Positions 1-11,620 are shown, counted from the first letter of the stretch. The stretch is DNA of 44,260 nt from Symbiodinium natans (GCA_905221605.1 CAJNDS010002750.1:197501-241760), one strand, 5' to 3'. Notes: generated by a model from the sequence alone, not told the origin. A program made the numbers and translations.

Positions 1-19
1 GCCAGCTAATTGCAGAAAG

Positions 20-551
20 TCAGCTGTGCACTCTCAGCCAAGAAACCTCTGGGTCCGAAGGGCTTATTCTGTGCGAAGCACCAATGCCGCATGGTTCCGG
101 CGGGCTATATGGCGGTTGGCATGGTCCTGCCATACCTATGCCTGCTTGCGCCCAACTGCCCTGCTCCGCAGGGTAGACACTCTCGGTAGACGCGAATGAT
201 GGGCAAGGCATTGGGTACAACAAAACTGACTCTTGAAGTGCCGTTCTTGCCGGTCCAGCAGGTGCAAAACTTGGCATCAAGCTGGGAGCAGGGCTGCCTA
301 GATACTCAGGACCTGGCCTGGACAAATGGCTGGAGCTCCCTACCATTTCTCCACCGGCTTCCGAAACAGGAATCGGACGCAGCTCCACCTCTCCATGGGC
401 AAACCTGCACCGCCTACCATAGCGGCAACCACCCGCACTGAACTGGGCACAAAGGCGCGTGCTGATCAAGTTCGGCTGAGGACGTAGGTCTGCTTCGGAG
501 TGAGCAAAGTTGCACGCCTGCCCTCGGCGACATCGTCCAGATTCAACAAAC
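20..551 (-). CDS. CCCH-type zinc-finger protein, last exon
   Basis: About 177 codons ending in TGA at 20-22. Two CCCH modules lie near the exon start. The second is complete: Cys, 7 residues, Cys (RYGRR) Cys (RFA) His. The first shows only its last three ligands, Cys (RRGQA) Cys (NFA) His, after FVESGRC. The exon begins at an acceptor (CTCAG before GTTTGTTG at 551), and an upstream exon ending in a Cys codon plus AG would supply the missing first Cys. That exon is not visible, so the N-terminus is unknown. After the fingers comes a low-complexity Pro/Ser/Gly tail with no domain I recognise. Proteins with paired CCCH fingers of this spacing usually bind AU-rich or other single-stranded RNA and act in mRNA decay or translation; that role here is family knowledge, not shown by the sequence. 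Confidence 0.75.
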
Positions 552-2024
552 CTGAGCTTCACGTTCGGCAGGCAAGTGAGACAACTAAAATTGTGAAGCT
601 GAACAGGTCTGCTGTGCGACGGCCAAACTTCACGCCAGGCCACAAACCATGACACACGATGCCACTCAGCTAAAATCTCGAAACGGGCTAAGAGTCCCGG
701 GCCCTCCTTCACTTGCACACAGTTCTGCGCAAGGGGCCCTATACAAATAACTGAGAAACTTGAAGCTTTCTAGCGTTGAAAGGAAGGCCAAGCTATGTCA
801 ATGCCGGGCGGTGTAAAATTCAGTGGGCTACAGTGCTACAGTCTATAGGAGCTTTGCAGAACGTAAGGCCCCAGCTTGCACATCCGGGTGTTTTTCAATG
901 ACTGCACTACCTGGACATGTGCCCAAGCTGCGCTGAGCTGCAAGATGTTGCAAGATGTTGCAAGATGTTACATCTGCACTTCTGGGCATGGGCGGAAGGC
1001 TCTCATTCACACTCAGAACACAAAAGCCGCGCCTCTGGCCTACTCATTGAACATGGCACCCAGGAAAAGAGACAGCTCCCCAAACCCAGGTCACCTTGCC
1101 CTGAGCCAGATGGGTTGCGACGTTTGAAATGTTTGTGCAGGTCTCAACCCACAGATAAAATCAGCCCAAGAACTGCTCGCATTGTGCTGCCGTAGGACCC
1201 AAACAGGGCAAGCCCGCTCCAAGAGCACCCTACTTAAGAGTCACAAGAGTAAACAACACCACTCTCGACCCAGCTCAAACGAAAGCATGCTCAACAACCC
1301 TATGACCCAATCACTTATCACAACTCACGTCCACGGGAAAGCAAGAGAATCCACGCCAATGCCAGAGGCCGAACCGATTGGGCTGAGACATCAGTAGGCA
1401 CCAGCAACTGCATTCTCAACACCTCTGCCTGCTCTCCCATGTATGCTCTGAGACTTGCATAAACACAAGGGACTGAAGAACGAAAACTTGCTTGAGCCCG
1501 GCGAAAGAGCAGAAAGGTGGCCAAGGGAGAAGACATGCCGCAAAACTGAATCTAAGAGCGCGCACATCCCTACTTGTGTGTTCTGCGCTTGTTCAGTGTC
1601 TTGCCACTGGTGCCCCCTGACAGAGGGCGTGGCTCTTCCAGCTGGTCGACGCCGAAATCAAAGTCATGGTTTCCATAGCAAGCCGTGTGAATTCCTGACA
1701 ACACGCAAGCACCCGCCGACTACACTGGCCAAGGTCTGCTGGCATATGGTGGACATTGATGCCAGTCCATGGCCTATGGCATTCAATGCCGGCACCATGT
1801 GCCTGGCAAAACGACGTCCACCGGAAGAGTCGAAAGCCATACTGCCATACTCGGCATTGTGGCGACTTGCTTGGTTGTCCGGATTCAAAGAGCCAGATCC
1901 ACCTTCCATGCGTGGAGGTGGACCTCAGGACAATCCAGTGCTACATCCAATGCTGAACACAACACGTCAGCGCATCTTGCATGTTAGGTCTTCAGACCAC
2001 CTGTTACATGTCGTTTACAGCAGC
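552..2024. other. Stretch with no gene recognised
   Basis: No convincing coding exon seen on either strand. It contains a small perfect repeat, CAAGATGTTG three times in a row at about 941-968. The upstream exon(s) of the CCCH gene should lie here or further right but could not be identified. Confidence 0.4.
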
Positions 2025-2243
2025 TCACCTGATTCCAGGCCGAATAAAGCGGTTTGTATTCAAGATAAAACCCAGCTTCTTCCAAACAGGCATCTCAGTG
2101 ATCAGAGGGAGGCGAGGGCGCAGGGGAGGGTTACCTTCTTCGGTATGACCGTTTTCTTCTGACACTTCTGACTTTGCATCTATATGTTCGTTTTTGTTTT
2201 TTGTTGTGTTCCCTTCTTTATCGCTGTCCTCAACAATATTACG
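2025..2243 (-). CDS. Possible exon, hydrophilic protein, unassigned
   Basis: Open minus-strand frame of about 70 codons ending in a stop at 2025. It begins after an AG (GAGGACAG before CGATAAAG). The product is rich in Glu, Lys and Asn in its first half, then has a Pro/Leu/Arg stretch (PPLRPRLPL) and ends FIRPGIR. No domain is recognised. The composition is not that of a random shadow frame, but no second exon supports it. Confidence 0.25.
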   Translation of the reverse strand, partial: RNIVEDSDKEGNTTKNKNEHIDAKSEVSEENGHTEEGNPPLRPRLPLITEMPVWKKLGFILNTNRFIRPGIR

Positions 2244-3730
2244 AGAGCTGACCATATTCTTGCATTGTGGTTTCTACATCCGCGCGACTCCCCGCACCCC
2301 ACCGCCCCCAGCCCCCACCCACCCCCCCACCCACCCACCCCCGCACCCACCCCCCTCAGCTGCTGCCCTTCCCTGCTCTCCGCTGCCCTTGCCCGCTCTC
2401 ACCCCTGCTTCCAAGCTTTATCGTGCTTCGAACGTGCTCGTAGAGTCCCGCCCTTTTTGGAGCCCCGCGCCGCCCCCAAAGTGAGCATCATCGACACCCA
2501 TCTTTTTTGGGGGAGCGGGGGTTCGCTGATGCTCATGATGCACGGGACCGGGGTGCATCATCGACCCATTGTCTCTCCCAAAGGCCTCGCTGATACGCAT
2601 GATGTTCGACCACTCGGGATCCCAAAAGAGACGCCCGGAAGCCCGAATCAGGCGTGAATCCATGAAGCTTTTGGAAGAGGTGCTCTGCGCCCGGACCATG
2701 GCTGTATGAAAATATCTGAAAGTATAGAGGAGGCTTTGGTAGGCTTTGGTGCTCCGGGGCCCAAGCCGCTGACGATGCGGACTCCGCAAACCCTAACCGA
2801 AACTCAAGCCTCGCAACCCCGAAGCCCGAAGGCCCTTAGCCCCTCACCAGATATAGAAAGCCCGTCTGAGAATCATTGGGCTTGTGGAGCAGTTATGTAC
2901 CGCTCTCGGACTGTTCCCCGCCGACCAGACAATCATTATGCTCTCCTTGATGCTCTGCTGATTTGTCCCAAGTCGTTCTGAGTTTTTGTGGTGATGTTGG
3001 CGGGAACACTCGGTGGGGACAAGGTGGTGAAAACAAAGCTTTCAACCATGCTCAACCCATTTCCTCAAGTGCTGGGCATGAGGGATGGGTTGAAAGCGTC
3101 TCCGCTGAAGAGGATGACGGCCTCAACCGATCACACAGCGCCTTACATCACAGAAGCGGCCTCTCGCTCCAAGTATTGGCCAGCAAGAGATTCTTTGGCC
3201 CAAAAGTCCGCTCTCCCAACAAAACCTTGCGCCTCGTGCTCCCCTCGAGCCACGGACTCGGCCTGGCAAAGAATAGCTTAACTACCAGTCCCCTTGCGCA
3301 TCATCGAACATGCATCTGAGCTGCATCTCTCTGCTTGAGACTTAAAGATGGGCAGGCAGAACTCACAGGCGACGCTGGTACTCGTTGCCACATGCTCCAC
3401 AATCTCTTGTTGTTGGCAGTGAGCAGGGAAGTCAAGAGGGGTCACCCTTTGATTCACGCTTTCCACATCGAAATGCACGAGCCGAACTTGGTTCTCGATT
3501 CGCAGCGCGCAACCCCTAAACTCAAGTGGATTCCATCCGGCGGATCTCGGAACTCGATCCGACAAGACTTTCACAAGCCACAGCTAACGGTCCAGTCTAG
3601 CTCAGAGCCAACTTGGACCGCAACCAGTCGACTCAAATGCCGATCTGTTGGTTCAGGCAGGTGATTTCGCGACTCTCGGCCAATGTGGTCGGCATCCATC
3701 AAGGATACTCTCTAGTTCAAGCAGGGCCCA
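2244..3730. other. Stretch with no gene recognised
   Basis: Contains a C-rich CCCACC run at about 2296-2355 and a short near-repeat (GAGCATCATCGACAC and GTGCATCATCGACCC at about 2480-2570, GATGCGGAC later). No exon can be supported. Confidence 0.35.
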
Positions 3731-3850
3731 CAACACTTCATGATCCGTGAGAGAGCGCAAAGTGTCCTTTGCTTAGGCCTCCACGCATGCGGGATCGCAC
3801 CGAGAGGCATGAAGTACCAGAACATGGAGCGGAGTACTGAGCAAAGCTGT

Positions 3851-4168
3851 TCAGTCGACGCCTATTGCACGCGCATTGCAGTCAATGTCATCATGGACGG
3901 GTCTATAGAGGAGCACCAAGTTAACAGCGAAACGGCCATTAGGCAAAACTTGGCTACAGTAGCCTTGTGCTCTCAGATTCACCATGCTCATGGCTATCTT
4001 TTTCCAAATGGCCTCGGAGCATCCTATTGCATGAACAGCGCAGTTTGTCCTCGGACTTAACCGTGAACCATACCGGACTTGACAGGGCCCGGCCATGGCC
4101 TTGAGTTCCTTCATTCGCGTAACAAACCGCGCAATGCCGCCAACCGGCTCCTTGCGAAGTCGTGTCAA
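3851..4168 (-). CDS. Possible exon, unassigned
   Basis: Open minus-strand frame of about 105 codons with a protein-like composition: an amphipathic start (FVTRMKELKAMAG), then AIWKKIAMSMVNL, then FAVNLVLLYRPVHDD. No family recognised and no flanking exon found. A plus-strand frame over the same bases is also open, so the coding strand is not certain. Confidence 0.22.
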   Translation of the reverse strand: MTRLRKEPVGGIARFVTRMKELKAMAGPCQVRYGSRLSPRTNCAVHAIGCSEAIWKKIAMSMVNLRAQGYCSQVLPNGRFAVNLVLLYRPVHDDIDCNARAIGVD

Positions 4169-5369
4169 GTCTGAGGACTTTACTCAAATCCCGTCACATC
4201 CCGCGGAAACATGGAGTCCATGTCCTTGGACCTAGGTTCCACGTTGTAGACGTCATTGAAGTGCAAGATTGTCATTCTCTTGGACCTGGCATCATCAAAA
4301 CCTTTGCAACCTATGTGACAAGGCATTGCCTGTGTCATAGCTTTTGTTCCTTCAACGCAAGCCGGGTGCACTTCTCGCCCCCCGATGTCTCAACCCAGGC
4401 ACCACTCCCACCGGAAGTGTTGGCCTCCTGCCGCCTGCCAGGGCACGAGAAAGGATGCCGTCCGCTCATCAATGCTCTTCAAAAACGCACCCCTCACTCC
4501 CCACCCCCCCGCCCATATTTTTGTTGCTCCGAAACGGCTCTGGCTTTGTCCTCCGAAGGAAAGCCTCTCGGACAGACTGCATGGCCATCAAGCAGCCCAA
4601 ACAGTAAGGATGTCTCGAAACTGAACCGTCAGCAACCGTCAGTGACGGCCAGATGTGCTTCGATTCTTTCCATCCTACTCACATATGTACAGAAGGCTCA
4701 TGCCATGAGGAAAGACTGAATCCGATCTACTACATCTTGTCGTTGCTGGCCTCAGTTAGCAACAGACTTCAACCTAACACGGCTATGACCGAATGACCCA
4801 TCCTCGCCAAGACAGAACGCTTCAATCCACGTCACATGCGCCGTGCCCGACGGTGTGCAACCACATAACGCCTGACAAAAAGGGTGCTCTTTGGCTCAGC
4901 GATGCTCATTGGACATCATGGGTCTTGGAACAAGTGCAACAGCCGGGCCTGCTGACTCACAATCCTGAGACAACTCCTCCAGAAGTCCAAAGCCGCCAAA
5001 GAATTGCATCCGGCAAACGGCAAACGAGGTCCTTGTGGAGCTGCGCAGCTGGAATCATGGTGTCAGTCTCTGCCTCATCCACTCGAAGTCGAAGTTTGCA
5101 CGCGAGATCTGCAGCGCGCTCTTCTTCTTCTTCTCCACGCTTGAGAGGGCCCCGCGCTCTCTCTCTCTCTCTCTGGCTCTCGCTCTCTGTCGTGTGGTCC
5201 GAGTTCGGGACCAAGATTGTCAGAAGCCTGCAGGTGTGCTACAAAATTGTGTTGCGTCGCGTCAGATTGCCACAATCACAAGGACTGAGGTGTCCCATTT
5301 GATGCCACTCAATCCCACTCAAAAATCCAAGAGTACAGGACCGGATAATCCCACATGTCAGAAGTACTA
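4169..5369. other. Stretch with no gene recognised
   Basis: Holds a short CT microsatellite (about 5157-5182). Open frames here are short and change strand without any supporting motif or splice pairing. Confidence 0.35.
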
Positions 5370-5370
5370 C

Positions 5371-5806
5371 GGATTCGCAAGGCGGGTTTTGCGCAGGCAC
5401 CGACATTCAACAGTATTTGCCAGGGTTTTGTACCATGCTAGCTGCGAGATTGGCAAGGTCGGAATTAAAGTACGACCGTACAGTACTTGCGAGAGAGCTT
5501 TGCATAGGTCAGTAATGCCGTACAACGATGTTTGAGGGCTCTGCAGTTTTGCAAGTGCAGAATTCCGATTTGCGAGGGTTTTTCCACGCGGAAACGGACC
5601 ACGGTATTTGAGAGGGTTGCAAAAGCGGAATTCGGGCACAAAGTTGCTTGCGAAGGCGGCTGGCCCGCACCATTGCGAGGGTACCACCGCATTTTGCGAC
5701 GGTACTTGCCATGGTGTTGGAAGGATGGAACTCGGCTACCATGGCATTGCAAGGCGGAAATTCTAGTACCTCGGTAGTTGCAGGTGGCACGGGAATTGCA
5801 AGGGTT
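5371..5806. repeat. Degenerate short tandem repeat built on TTGCGAGGGT
   Basis: A motif close to TTGC(A/G)AGG(G/C) recurs on the plus strand at uneven 20-45 base spacing, often followed by CGGAATT or TACCA. Examples begin near 5371, 5417, 5449, 5486, 5550, 5570, 5650, 5676, 5695, 5748, 5778 and 5797. It looks like an old, decayed tandem array rather than coding sequence; long minus-strand open frames across it follow from the repeat. Confidence 0.5.
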
Positions 5807-6407
5807 TGTGTCGAGACCTTGATGCCCCAAAATTCGCACGTCTCCCTCGAAAGCCTCGAAAACGTATTTAAATACATCCGGGAACCAAAAGCACTCCCAA
5901 AATGCGGTGGAGCAGCAAAGCAGCAAACAACATCAAACAACAAAAGCACTCACAAACCCATAGTGAGCCATAGTGGAAATAGCGCTTAATCGGCACTTCT
6001 CGGAGCTGCTGGCGCCTATTCTGCCGGTTCATCTGCCGGAGCAGACCTCGATCCAGGTATTCTGGACCATGCAAGGCACGGCTGTTGACCCAACCTCATT
6101 TTGTCCATGTTCGGTGCATATGTATCCTGATCCCGTACCACATCACTTCATGGATCTAGGCTCTTCACGTGTTTGAACTGTCCACACTCCGAGCAGCAGT
6201 AGACCAAGTCGCGGAAAATGAAATAATTGAAAAAGTATATCTGAAAAATGATCCTGAGCTTGTCAGGATACAGCATGCTGTCATTGTCACAACTGCTGCA
6301 ACACGGAATAATATGGGTGACTAATTTTCTGGCTCTCAGAGGGTCCACTTCCTCCGCTCCGCGGCGGCAGCTTCCTGCGCGGGAAGCTCTCAGAAAAGAA
6401 GCAACAA

Positions 6408-6452
6408 GATTGACAAGACGAGACGAGATGAGACAAGATGATACGAGATGAT
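6408..6452. repeat. Short imperfect GAGAC/GATGA microsatellite
   Basis: Runs of AAGACGAGACGAGATGAGACAAG and relatives. The surrounding 5.81-6.56 kb shows no exon that I can support. Confidence 0.5.
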
Positions 6453-6562
6453 AGCTCGGGCATCCTGGAGGTCAGAGAGACGATGAGATCACGGGGAACA
6501 CGCAAGCGATTCACAGAAGATCAGTAGAAGGGACAACGTTGCCGCGTTGGAATGAAGCACAG

Positions 6563-6727
6563 CTACCCTGAGGTTAGTATTTCTCCGGCCTGGCCAAGCT
6601 TGTCGATGAACGGCTCTGGTTTGTTCACTATGCTTCGCAGCACTTCCCACATCGTGGGAGCAACACTTAAGCCATTCGACTCTGCCAGGAGTTCCATTGC
6701 CACATCATGCGGGGTGCGCCGCCTCAG
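6563..6727 (-). CDS. Probable terminal exon, protein not recognised
   Basis: 54 codons ending in TAG at 6563-6565. It is preceded by a plausible acceptor (TTTTGGCTAG before CTGAGGCGG). The product has alternating helical segments: DVAMELLAESNGLSV, then TMWEVLRSIVNKPEPFIDKL, then GQAGEIL. Codon use and absence of stops make it look real. It lies about 340 bases downstream (same strand) of the last hydrolase exon seen, so it may be the hydrolase C-terminus or a separate gene. No family recognised. Confidence 0.5.
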   Translation of the reverse strand: MRRRTPHDVAMELLAESNGLSVAPTMWEVLRSIVNKPEPFIDKLGQAGEILTSG

Positions 6728-7063
6728 CTAGCCAAAACGCCGCAACAAAAGCCTCATCACGAGGTCATGCGATATGCGACAGCCTGACTCTGCTCAGGTC
6801 TACCTACCATTGCAGCCAACATGTTCATCTGCGCCACAGCAGCTGCGCTTGCTTGGAGATGCCTCCCGGAACCCAAAACGAGCCAGCCTTTAAATTTTAA
6901 AAAATGCAGAAGGGCAAGGGCTTGTTCGTGCTCCCGGAGATCGAGGATGCCGCCAAGTGGGTTTAGAATTGGCAAATGAAGATTTTAAAAAAGTTCTCCG
7001 GCTGATCTGCAGTTCAGGGAAGAATGCCAAGAATGCAGCGCAGTGCCATGTTTGTCGAAGAGC

Positions 7064-7989
7064 CTGGGAGGAAGCACATTGGGTCCATAAGCACCGTCCG
7101 CCGAACTGTCACGGACGTCAAATCGCAAGCTTTGCGAGCCTGCCACGACAATGGCTTGATGCTCGACGGCACGCAACAACCCTTCATCTCATCTCAATTC
7201 AATTCAGTCTTAAGGTAGGGAAGGACGAAGTCGCCATCACAAAGCACTTCAGCTGTGATGCAGAAACCCGTCCACAAGAGCTCCAGAGCAGGCCTCCATC
7301 TCCCGCACCAACGCCGAAGCCACAGCTGTGCCAAAGCTGTGGGCTAGGATGTCGACCTGAATCCCGGGCCTTGGGGTGTCAAGATGACTACGACACAAAC
7401 ATGTCTTCAAAATGCGCATCAGAATGTCTTCAAAATGTTCAAACTCGTTCAACGTCCTGGGAATTCCTCAGTCATTTCGGGCTTGGGATGGCTTGGGATG
7501 GCTTTAGCAACCCCCAAAAAGCCATGTGAAACAGCGGTTGGATGCAGCAAAAACTTCTGCTTTTTCAGACCTGTCCGGGCCTCTCGGCCAGGTACGCCGC
7601 GACAGCAGCTGAAATCTGTCGAACGGTGGGAATTTTCGCCAAATCTCCCCGGACAGGAACTCTAGTCACCATCAGCCACCTTGGACATCTAGTGACGTCT
7701 AGCATAGTCACCAAACAAGTTGCTGAAACGATTCAAGCACTCCAGTCTCTGCAAAATCCAGCAAAGGCCGCTGACAGTCCACGATGATGACATGTCTGAC
7801 AGAACTCGTTTGCATGGCTTCTTCGGCTCTGATGGCAAAACAGCTTAGTTCTATGCCATCCGCAAAACGTCTCACGTACTCACTCCAGAGCCTCCTTCGG
7901 AGGCTGGGAATCATCCACTCAAAGAGCGGCGATGCCAAGCCTTCACTGGAGTCGCTGCAGCGCAGTTCCACAAGTTCCACAAGTTCCAC
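7064..7989 (-). CDS. Alpha/beta-hydrolase fold protein, four exons (partial)
   Basis: Four minus-strand exons join in frame. Exon a, about 7776-7989, reaches a predicted beta strand HVIIVD and ends in phase 1 before GT. Exon b (7571-7659) reads on through GDLAKIPTVRQ to AERPGQ, ending at CAG before GTCTGA. Exon c (7290-7356) holds the nucleophile elbow VDILAHSFGTAVASALVRE, with Ser in A-H-S-F-G. Exon d (7064-7105, end uncertain) gives RRTVLMDPMCFLPG, like the strand and DPxCF motif that follow the elbow in some fungal and protist hydrolases. The intron after exon c would start with GC. The catalytic His and the N-terminus are not located. The enzyme would be a serine hydrolase, substrate unknown. 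Start of exon a is approximate. Confidence 0.6.
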
Positions 7990-8365
7990 AACCTAACGCT
8001 GAGTGAAGGTGACTGAGTCTATGCGTCGATACGTGTCTCGTAGCGTGAAAGATTTGGAATTGGAAGCCAGCCTCGCCCGTAGCCGTGGAGCACCACCAGG
8101 GGCGGCTCACCCTCGGGCTCGCTCAGGCCCTCTTCACCACCCTTGCGCTCCCAAAAACCTGGAAGAGCAAGCGGCAGTAGTGGCCAGGCGATTTAGGCAC
8201 GTTCTTTGACAGCTCCCTCGCTCTCCCCATCTCCCTCCGGGTCTTCTTCTGTCTGTCTTCTGTGGTATAGTGGTATAGTGAGTGCAAAGGGTGCGTGAGG
8301 TGGTGAGGGGGTGTGGTGCGGTGACTAGTGTGGTGCGTGGCCATGGTAGTGAATGGTAGTCGACG

Positions 8366-8532
8366 GTGGTGGTGGTGGTGGTGGTGGTGGTGGTGGTGGT
8401 GGTGGTGGTGGTGGTGGTGGTGGTGGTGGTGGTGGTGGTGGTGGTAGTGGTGGTGGTGGTGGTGGTGGTGGTGGTGGTGGTGGTGATGGTGGTGGTGGTG
8501 GTGGTGGCGGTGGTGGCGGCGGTGGTGGTGGC
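8366..8532. repeat. GGT trinucleotide microsatellite
   Basis: About 55 GGT units with rare AGT, GAT and GGC interruptions. Read on the minus strand it gives poly-Pro or poly-His runs depending on frame. Confidence 0.95.
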
Positions 8533-8885
8533 ATAGCAGTAGCGATAACAGTGGATGTGTCGGTGGCGGTGGTGGTCGTGAGGAGTGGCGCGGTGTTGCT
8601 TTCTGCCTTACGGTTTGTTGGGCGCGAGGTTGCCCAGTGTTTTTGCTTGCCACTGCTCCATGGCGGGTCATGCTTGGCGACGAACTCTTCCGCCTTGGTG
8701 TGCCACCATAGCCTATCTTGAGCGTTGCTGTCCCAGTCTTGCCCCCCCACACTAGCGATGGTTCGCTCGATGTCCGTGTGGCGGTTGAACCGACCAGGAT
8801 GCCGCAGCCCCCGGGGATTGGCTTGTTCTGCTTTCCACCAGCGCTGTCCCCGCCATGTGGCTTTTCTTTCTTTCTTTCTGCGCAC
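8533..8885 (-). CDS. Possible coding stretch running into a poly-Pro tract
   Basis: A minus-strand frame open from about 8885 gives a protein-like sequence (RHTDIERTIASVGG, DWDSNAQDRLWWHTKAEEFV) before it enters the GGT repeat as poly-proline. No family recognised and no splice partner found. It may be a fragment of an old element or a real exon followed by an untranslated repeat. Confidence 0.25.
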
Positions 8886-8899
8886 CTAACCCCCCTCTA

Positions 8900-9850
8900 T
8901 TGAGGAGGGCCGCCCGGAGGCGTGCGTTACATGGTTCGGCGGACTAACCGATGTTGTGGGGTTTCCGGGGTTTCAAGGCCAGCTATTAAGAATAATTGTA
9001 GTGGGAAATCCCTTCGACCCCCTGTCCAACATGGTCGTCCCTTCGCCCCTCCACAGTGCTACTTGGCTCCCACTGCTGCAACCCCTGCGACAACTACTAC
9101 AGTATTACGACTATGCGCCCATGATAAATCCTCTTGCCTGGGGAGCCATACTGTGGGCTGTTCAGGGCGGTGCGTGTGGTGAGACTCAGTGCGGGATATT
9201 GAGCACCGCATATCTAGTGGTGGTTTTCTCCCAGCTATGCCTAGTTCAGGCCATCTGCTCCCGTCGTACTGCGTTGGTTTGTTGGGGTAACTACTCGCAC
9301 AGCTTGCATGCGACTATGTGAAGACAAGTACTGCGTGAACAACGACTGTTGGGAGGTTGGCCAGACTTGCTACTCTTCCTGGTGGGCGTTTTTCCCGGGG
9401 TAACTGTTGCCACCGCGTGTAGGATTTTGTGGAAGATTTCGGGGTAGTACTGGCGGTGCAGTTGAGGGTGCAGTTGAGGGTATCATTGCTCGTTTGGGAA
9501 TCCACTCTCTTTGGGGTTGCCCCTTATGACCCCTGGATCTTCCATGGATAGCCTGTGAGGCCGGCCTGCCAGTCCCATTTCAATTCAGGGCTGCCACTAC
9601 AGATCTGATCTAGTTGGTGCATACGAAGAAAAACTTTTGGGCTTGTATGGGGAGGTGCCTGTTGGTTGCTACAGCTTGCTTGGGCGTTTCTGGGGTAACT
9701 ATGGCCACAGCGTGCATGATGTTCTGGGGGTCTACCAACCAAGTTATCGCCCACTGTAGCTCTTTCCCTAGTAGTGGCAGCGTCCCCTTGCAGCTATTTG
9801 TTGGGTCAGCCAGAGCTAGGGAATCTCCGTTCCTATGAAGGGGTGTAGAC
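8900..9850. repeat. Degenerate repeat units around GGGGTAACT
   Basis: Three related segments share the order TTG(G)...GGGGTAACT(N)..GCCAC(A/C)GCGTG: near 9270-9330, 9340-9435 and 9655-9730. The unit is roughly 60-90 bases and strongly diverged. In one plus-strand frame the units give GVT-ATAC-like peptides, but stops interrupt it. No gene is claimed. Confidence 0.4.
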
Positions 9851-10185
9851 GAGTTGCCATAGCTGCTGGGGCCGCTCCGCGGTCAGTCACTACTGGCGCC
9901 GTTGTGTGTTCGACGGCGCCGGTCGTCCGCAGGATGCTCTTCTTGTTCTCGGTGCTCCGGATCGTGTAGTTGGCGAAGGGGACGTGGGGGCCAGGGCATA
10001 GTTTCCGGCGTGGTAAGGCCTCCATGTTCAGGTGAAGGTGCCTCTCCCGTTGGTTCCCTTTCCGTGAGCTTGACGTGCGTAGTGGAGGACTTGGTGTAGT
10101 TGTGGGGCAATATGTTGTCGGTGTAGTCCGTCTTGTATTTGTGTGATGAGCTCGTGTAGGATCTCCACCGCTTCCCCCTCTCTTT

Positions 10186-10343
10186 CTTTCTTTCTTTCTT
10201 GGGGGCATGGGGGCAAGCCCCCGGGCGTTCTCGCCCGCCCCGGTATTCGGGGGGCCTCGGGTCGGTTTGGTTGGAGGAGAGGAGAGCACGGGACCGTTTC
10301 CCCCATCTGTGCCCCCATTAGTGCCCCTCAGCGGTCCTGCCTT

Positions 10344-10381
<38 letters not shown>

Positions 10382-10674
10382 GCACGCATGGCCCCCCCCG
10401 AAGGAGAGGCCGCCCCTAGGGGCGCCCCTCTCTCTCTCTCTCTTCTTCTTCTGCTGGGCTTGAGGGGGACCCCGCAATCCTCCCCCGCGCGCACGCGCGA
10501 GTTCGTTGTCCAGCGTGACACCCTTCAGGGTTCCTTATTGGTCCCCTTGCTTGCTTGCTTGAGTTGGTCCGCTCTCTCTCTTTCTTTCTTCCTTGGGGGC
10601 ATGGGGGCGAACCCTCGGGCGTCCTCGCCCGCCCCTCTCTCTCTCTCTCGTTCTTTCTGGGGGCACGGGGGCAA

Positions 10675-10705
<31 letters not shown>
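10186..10705. repeat. CT microsatellites alternating with a GGGGGCA-YGGGGGC hairpin cassette
   Basis: Three copies of a cassette begin at about 10200, 10596 and 10658: GGGGGCAYGGGGGC, then a G/C-rich inverted stretch (the first contains GGGGGCAAGCCCCC and CGGGCG..CGCCCG). Each is flanked by (CT)n or (CTTT)n. A related palindrome, GGCCGCCCCTAGGGGCGCC, sits near 10407-10425. CT runs cover 10351-10380, 10430-10443, 10635-10650 and 10678-10706. Confidence 0.7.
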
Positions 10706-10709
<4 letters not shown>

Positions 10710-10739
10710 CCTGCTAACCGGCTAACCGGTAAACCGGTA

Positions 10740-11620
10740 TCAGAGGAGTGGCTGAGGTGGGGCAGCGCCGAGTCTGCGCGTGTCTCCACAAAACCCTGGC
10801 ATTGCAAGCGCCTCCTTGCGACGTAGCGCTGGCCCTGAGCAAACAAGCGTGCGATTGCATTTGCTACATACGCTCAAAATGCGAGACAGCGACAATGAGA
10901 AACGCGTGCACAAGAGATGCACATTTTGCGACTGGACACAACAGGACGCAGACTACTGGTGCAACGCACCGAATGTGCAAGGCCTCGAGAAACCAGCGAA
11001 GGAAAAGCGGCTTGTACCAAGCTTCAACCTCAATCAGCATGCAACAATGAAATCTGTGTGTTAAACCAACTTGGATTGCATAGCGATGTGTCGGTCAGCA
11101 CATAGCTTGTTTCCTATTCTGTGAAAACTTGGTTGCCTGCGAATTACATTGAAAACAATTGCAAAGGCCTTGGTTGGGCATTGAGATGGGGGGGGTGGGG
11201 CGGGGTGGGGGCTGGTTTGGGGGGGGGGGGGGGGAGCTGTTTACGGAGACAAAAACCGCAGAAATCAGCCCTGCCCCTCGAACTACCGCACCACTCTCAC
11301 ACCAACACACACACACACACTCACAAACATTCCCTTCTTCTTCTTCTCCAAGGCTTGAGAAACTCGAACGAAACAGCCACTCAGTGCACACCATACTTCC
11401 CCCGTGCTACCCCAACAAAAAAAACCACCGACTGACACCGCTCATTCCAAAGTCAAGTTCCTGTGTCACAGCGGCATGCTTTGGCCCCTGCGTGCGACAG
11501 TCGATCTAGCTGCCCCCGTTCAGCGTTCCATTTCGTCTAGTTGCCCCAGCTACTCCAAGCGACTCGCACTCACAAGGTTGCAAGGACAGCAGCGCCTAAA
11601 CAGCACACACACTATCAATC
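10740..11620. other. Stretch with no gene recognised
   Basis: Contains a run of 16 or more G at about 11217-11235 and a short CA repeat at 11306-11322. No exon is supported. Confidence 0.35.

Noticed and set aside
4830-4900. Possible spliced-leader remnant (TTTGGCTCA)
   Set aside because: Only nine bases match the dinoflagellate spliced leader and the rest of the 22-base leader is absent.
8353-8752. Poly-Gly, poly-His and poly-Pro open frames
   Set aside because: Direct translation of the GGT microsatellite in different frames, with no independent coding signal inside the repeat.
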